Shown here: positions 6,726-7,725 of the stretch, in pieces
Layout: every line of letters begins with the position of its first letter
Numbering within the stretch: position 1 is the stretch's first letter
NCBI GenBank assembly: GCA_023416415.1
Contig: JAEZHR010000163.1
Location: forward strand, 1 to 7,725
Source of the DNA: Pseudomonadota bacterium
GTDB taxonomy: Bacteria > Pseudomonadota > Gammaproteobacteria > Burkholderiales > Burkholderiaceae_D
DNA length: 7,725 nucleotides
Direction of reading: 5' to 3'
The notes under the pieces: model-generated
Told to the model about the DNA's origin: nothing
Databases searched by the model: none
What the model saw: the letters and a program-made list of their open reading frames with translations, nothing else
Made by a program: the position numbers and the translations under genes

Positions 6726-7661
6726 TCAGCGCAGGGCTTCCACCATCTTTTCAAGCTTGACCGCGTCCGCGCAGAACTGGCGAATGCCCTCGGCCAGCTT
6801 CTCGGTGCCCATTGCGTCTTCGTTGAGCATGAAGCGGAAGGTCTTTTCATCCATCGGGATTTTCTGCACGTTGGTCGAGTGAGCGTTTTCCGGGCTCAGA
6901 CGGCGTTGCACCGGCGCATTCCCGTCGGCCAGTTTCTGCAGCAGCTCCGGGCTGATGGTCAGGAGATCGCAGCCTGCCAGTTCGACGATCTGCCCGGTGT
7001 TGCGGAAGCTCGCGCCCATCACCTCGGTCTTGTAGCCGAACTTGCGGAAGTAGTTGTAGATGCGCTGCACCGACTGCACGCCCGGGTCGTTCGCGCCACT
7101 GTATTCCTCGCCGGTCGATTTCTTGTACCAGTCATAGATGCGGCCGACGAAGGGCGATATCAGCTGCACGCCGGCTTCGGCGCAGGCGACAGCCTGCGGC
7201 AGCGAGAACAGCAGGGTCAAATTGCAACGGATGCCTTCCTTTTCCAGGGCTTCTGCGGCACGTATGCCTTCCCAGGTTGAGGCAATCTTGATCAGCACGC
7301 GCTCGCGCGATACCCCTGAGGTTTCATATAGCGCGATCAGTTCGCGTCCCTTTGCGATCGTGGCTTCGGTGTCGAAGGACAGGCGGGCATCGATCTCGGT
7401 CGACACGCGTCCGGGGATGATCTTGAGGATTTCCACGCCAAAGTCGATCAGCAGGCGGTCGATGACATGTTCGGTTGCGGCGTCGCCGCTGTCGCGCACG
7501 GCCTTCTCCAGCAGCGGACGGTAATCGTTTTTTTGCACGGCCTTGAGGATCAGCGAGGGATTGGTGGTGGCGTCGCGTGGGGCGAAGGCCTTGATCGACT
7601 GGAAATCGCCGGTGTCGGCGACGATGGTGGTGTACTGCTTCAGTTGTTCGAGTTGGTTCAT
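6726..7661 (-). CDS. tal: Transaldolase (subfamily 1, TalB-like)
   Basis: This cytoplasmic enzyme of the non-oxidative pentose phosphate pathway moves a dihydroxyacetone unit from sedoheptulose 7-phosphate to glyceraldehyde 3-phosphate, giving erythrose 4-phosphate and fructose 6-phosphate. It is 311 residues against 317 in E. coli TalB. Hallmarks are VADTGDF (14-20) with acid-base D16, DATTNPSLILKA (30-41), PGRVSTEIDARLS (83-95) with E89, LIKIASTWEGIRAAE (123-137) with Schiff-base K125, CNLTLLFS (146-153) with T149, ISPFVGRIYDWYK (168-180) and VMGASFRN (214-221). Catalytic residues were placed by alignment from memory to TalB. The start ATG at 7661 matches the family N-terminus, but no strong Shine-Dalgarno sequence precedes it. 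The gene shares no pathway with the liv-ligase operon and is probably a separate unit. Confidence 0.97.
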   Translation of the reverse strand: MNQLEQLKQYTTIVADTGDFQSIKAFAPRDATTNPSLILKAVQKNDYRPLLEKAVRDSGDAATEHVIDRLLIDFGVEILKIIPGRVSTEIDARLSFDTEATIAKGRELIALYETSGVSRERVLIKIASTWEGIRAAEALEKEGIRCNLTLLFSLPQAVACAEAGVQLISPFVGRIYDWYKKSTGEEYSGANDPGVQSVQRIYNYFRKFGYKTEVMGASFRNTGQIVELAGCDLLTISPELLQKLADGNAPVQRRLSPENAHSTNVQKIPMDEKTFRFMLNEDAMGTEKLAEGIRQFCADAVKLEKMVEALR

Positions 7662-7708
7662 GACAAGTTCAGTGGAAGGCTCGGTGAAAGTGCGAAGAAC
7701 AGACGGGA

Positions 7709-7714
7709 ATGATA
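7709..7714 (-). promoter_or_regulatory. Possible -10 element of tal
   Basis: The minus strand reads TATCAT, five of six matches to TATAAT, about 47 bases upstream of the tal ATG. Its -35 partner would lie at about 7732-7737, outside the window, so the promoter cannot be confirmed. Confidence 0.25.
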
Positions 7715-7725
7715 CGCCTGCGTCG

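Noticed and set aside
1..7725. CRISPR arrays, insertion sequences, tRNA or rRNA genes, defence or mobile systems
   Set aside because: I see no regularly spaced repeats, terminal inverted repeats, transposase motifs or tRNA-like cloverleaf. The window is almost fully occupied by housekeeping and transport genes.

Overview
The window looks like a GC-rich (roughly 60 percent by eye) betaproteobacterial chromosome segment. The best clue is the transaldolase, a 311-residue subfamily-1 enzyme resembling Burkholderiales homologues. The genus cannot be named safely from this sequence alone. All recognisable genes lie on the minus strand, so transcription runs from the right end to the left end.

At the right end (about 6726-7661) is a complete transaldolase gene (tal). 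A 271-base spacer follows (6455-6725). It holds a weak hairpin behind tal, a sigma70-like promoter with an extended -10, a perfect 13-base palindrome just downstream of the predicted start point, and a leader of about 115 bases.

From 6454 leftwards runs a compact operon: livH-like permease, livM-like permease, livG-like ATPase, livF-like ATPase, an AMP-forming acyl-CoA ligase, and a periplasmic solute-binding protein that runs off the left edge. The livM/livG and livG/livF junctions are ATGA overlaps. The ligase starts 10 bases after livF. Only the last gene is set apart, by a 93-base gap, and it has the clearest Shine-Dalgarno sequence after livH.

Together these genes make a complete ABC importer of the branched-chain amino acid (HAAT) family plus a CoA ligase of the long-chain/aryl fatty-acid type. 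The simplest reading is uptake of a carboxylic acid and its activation to a CoA thioester in the cytoplasm, rather than amino-acid import. Replacement of residues that bind the amino-acid backbone in LivJ/LivK supports this, but the substrate is not determined. No regulator, catabolic enzyme, RNA gene, mobile element or CRISPR array is visible. The long plus-strand open frames opposite these genes are treated as GC-rich shadows.
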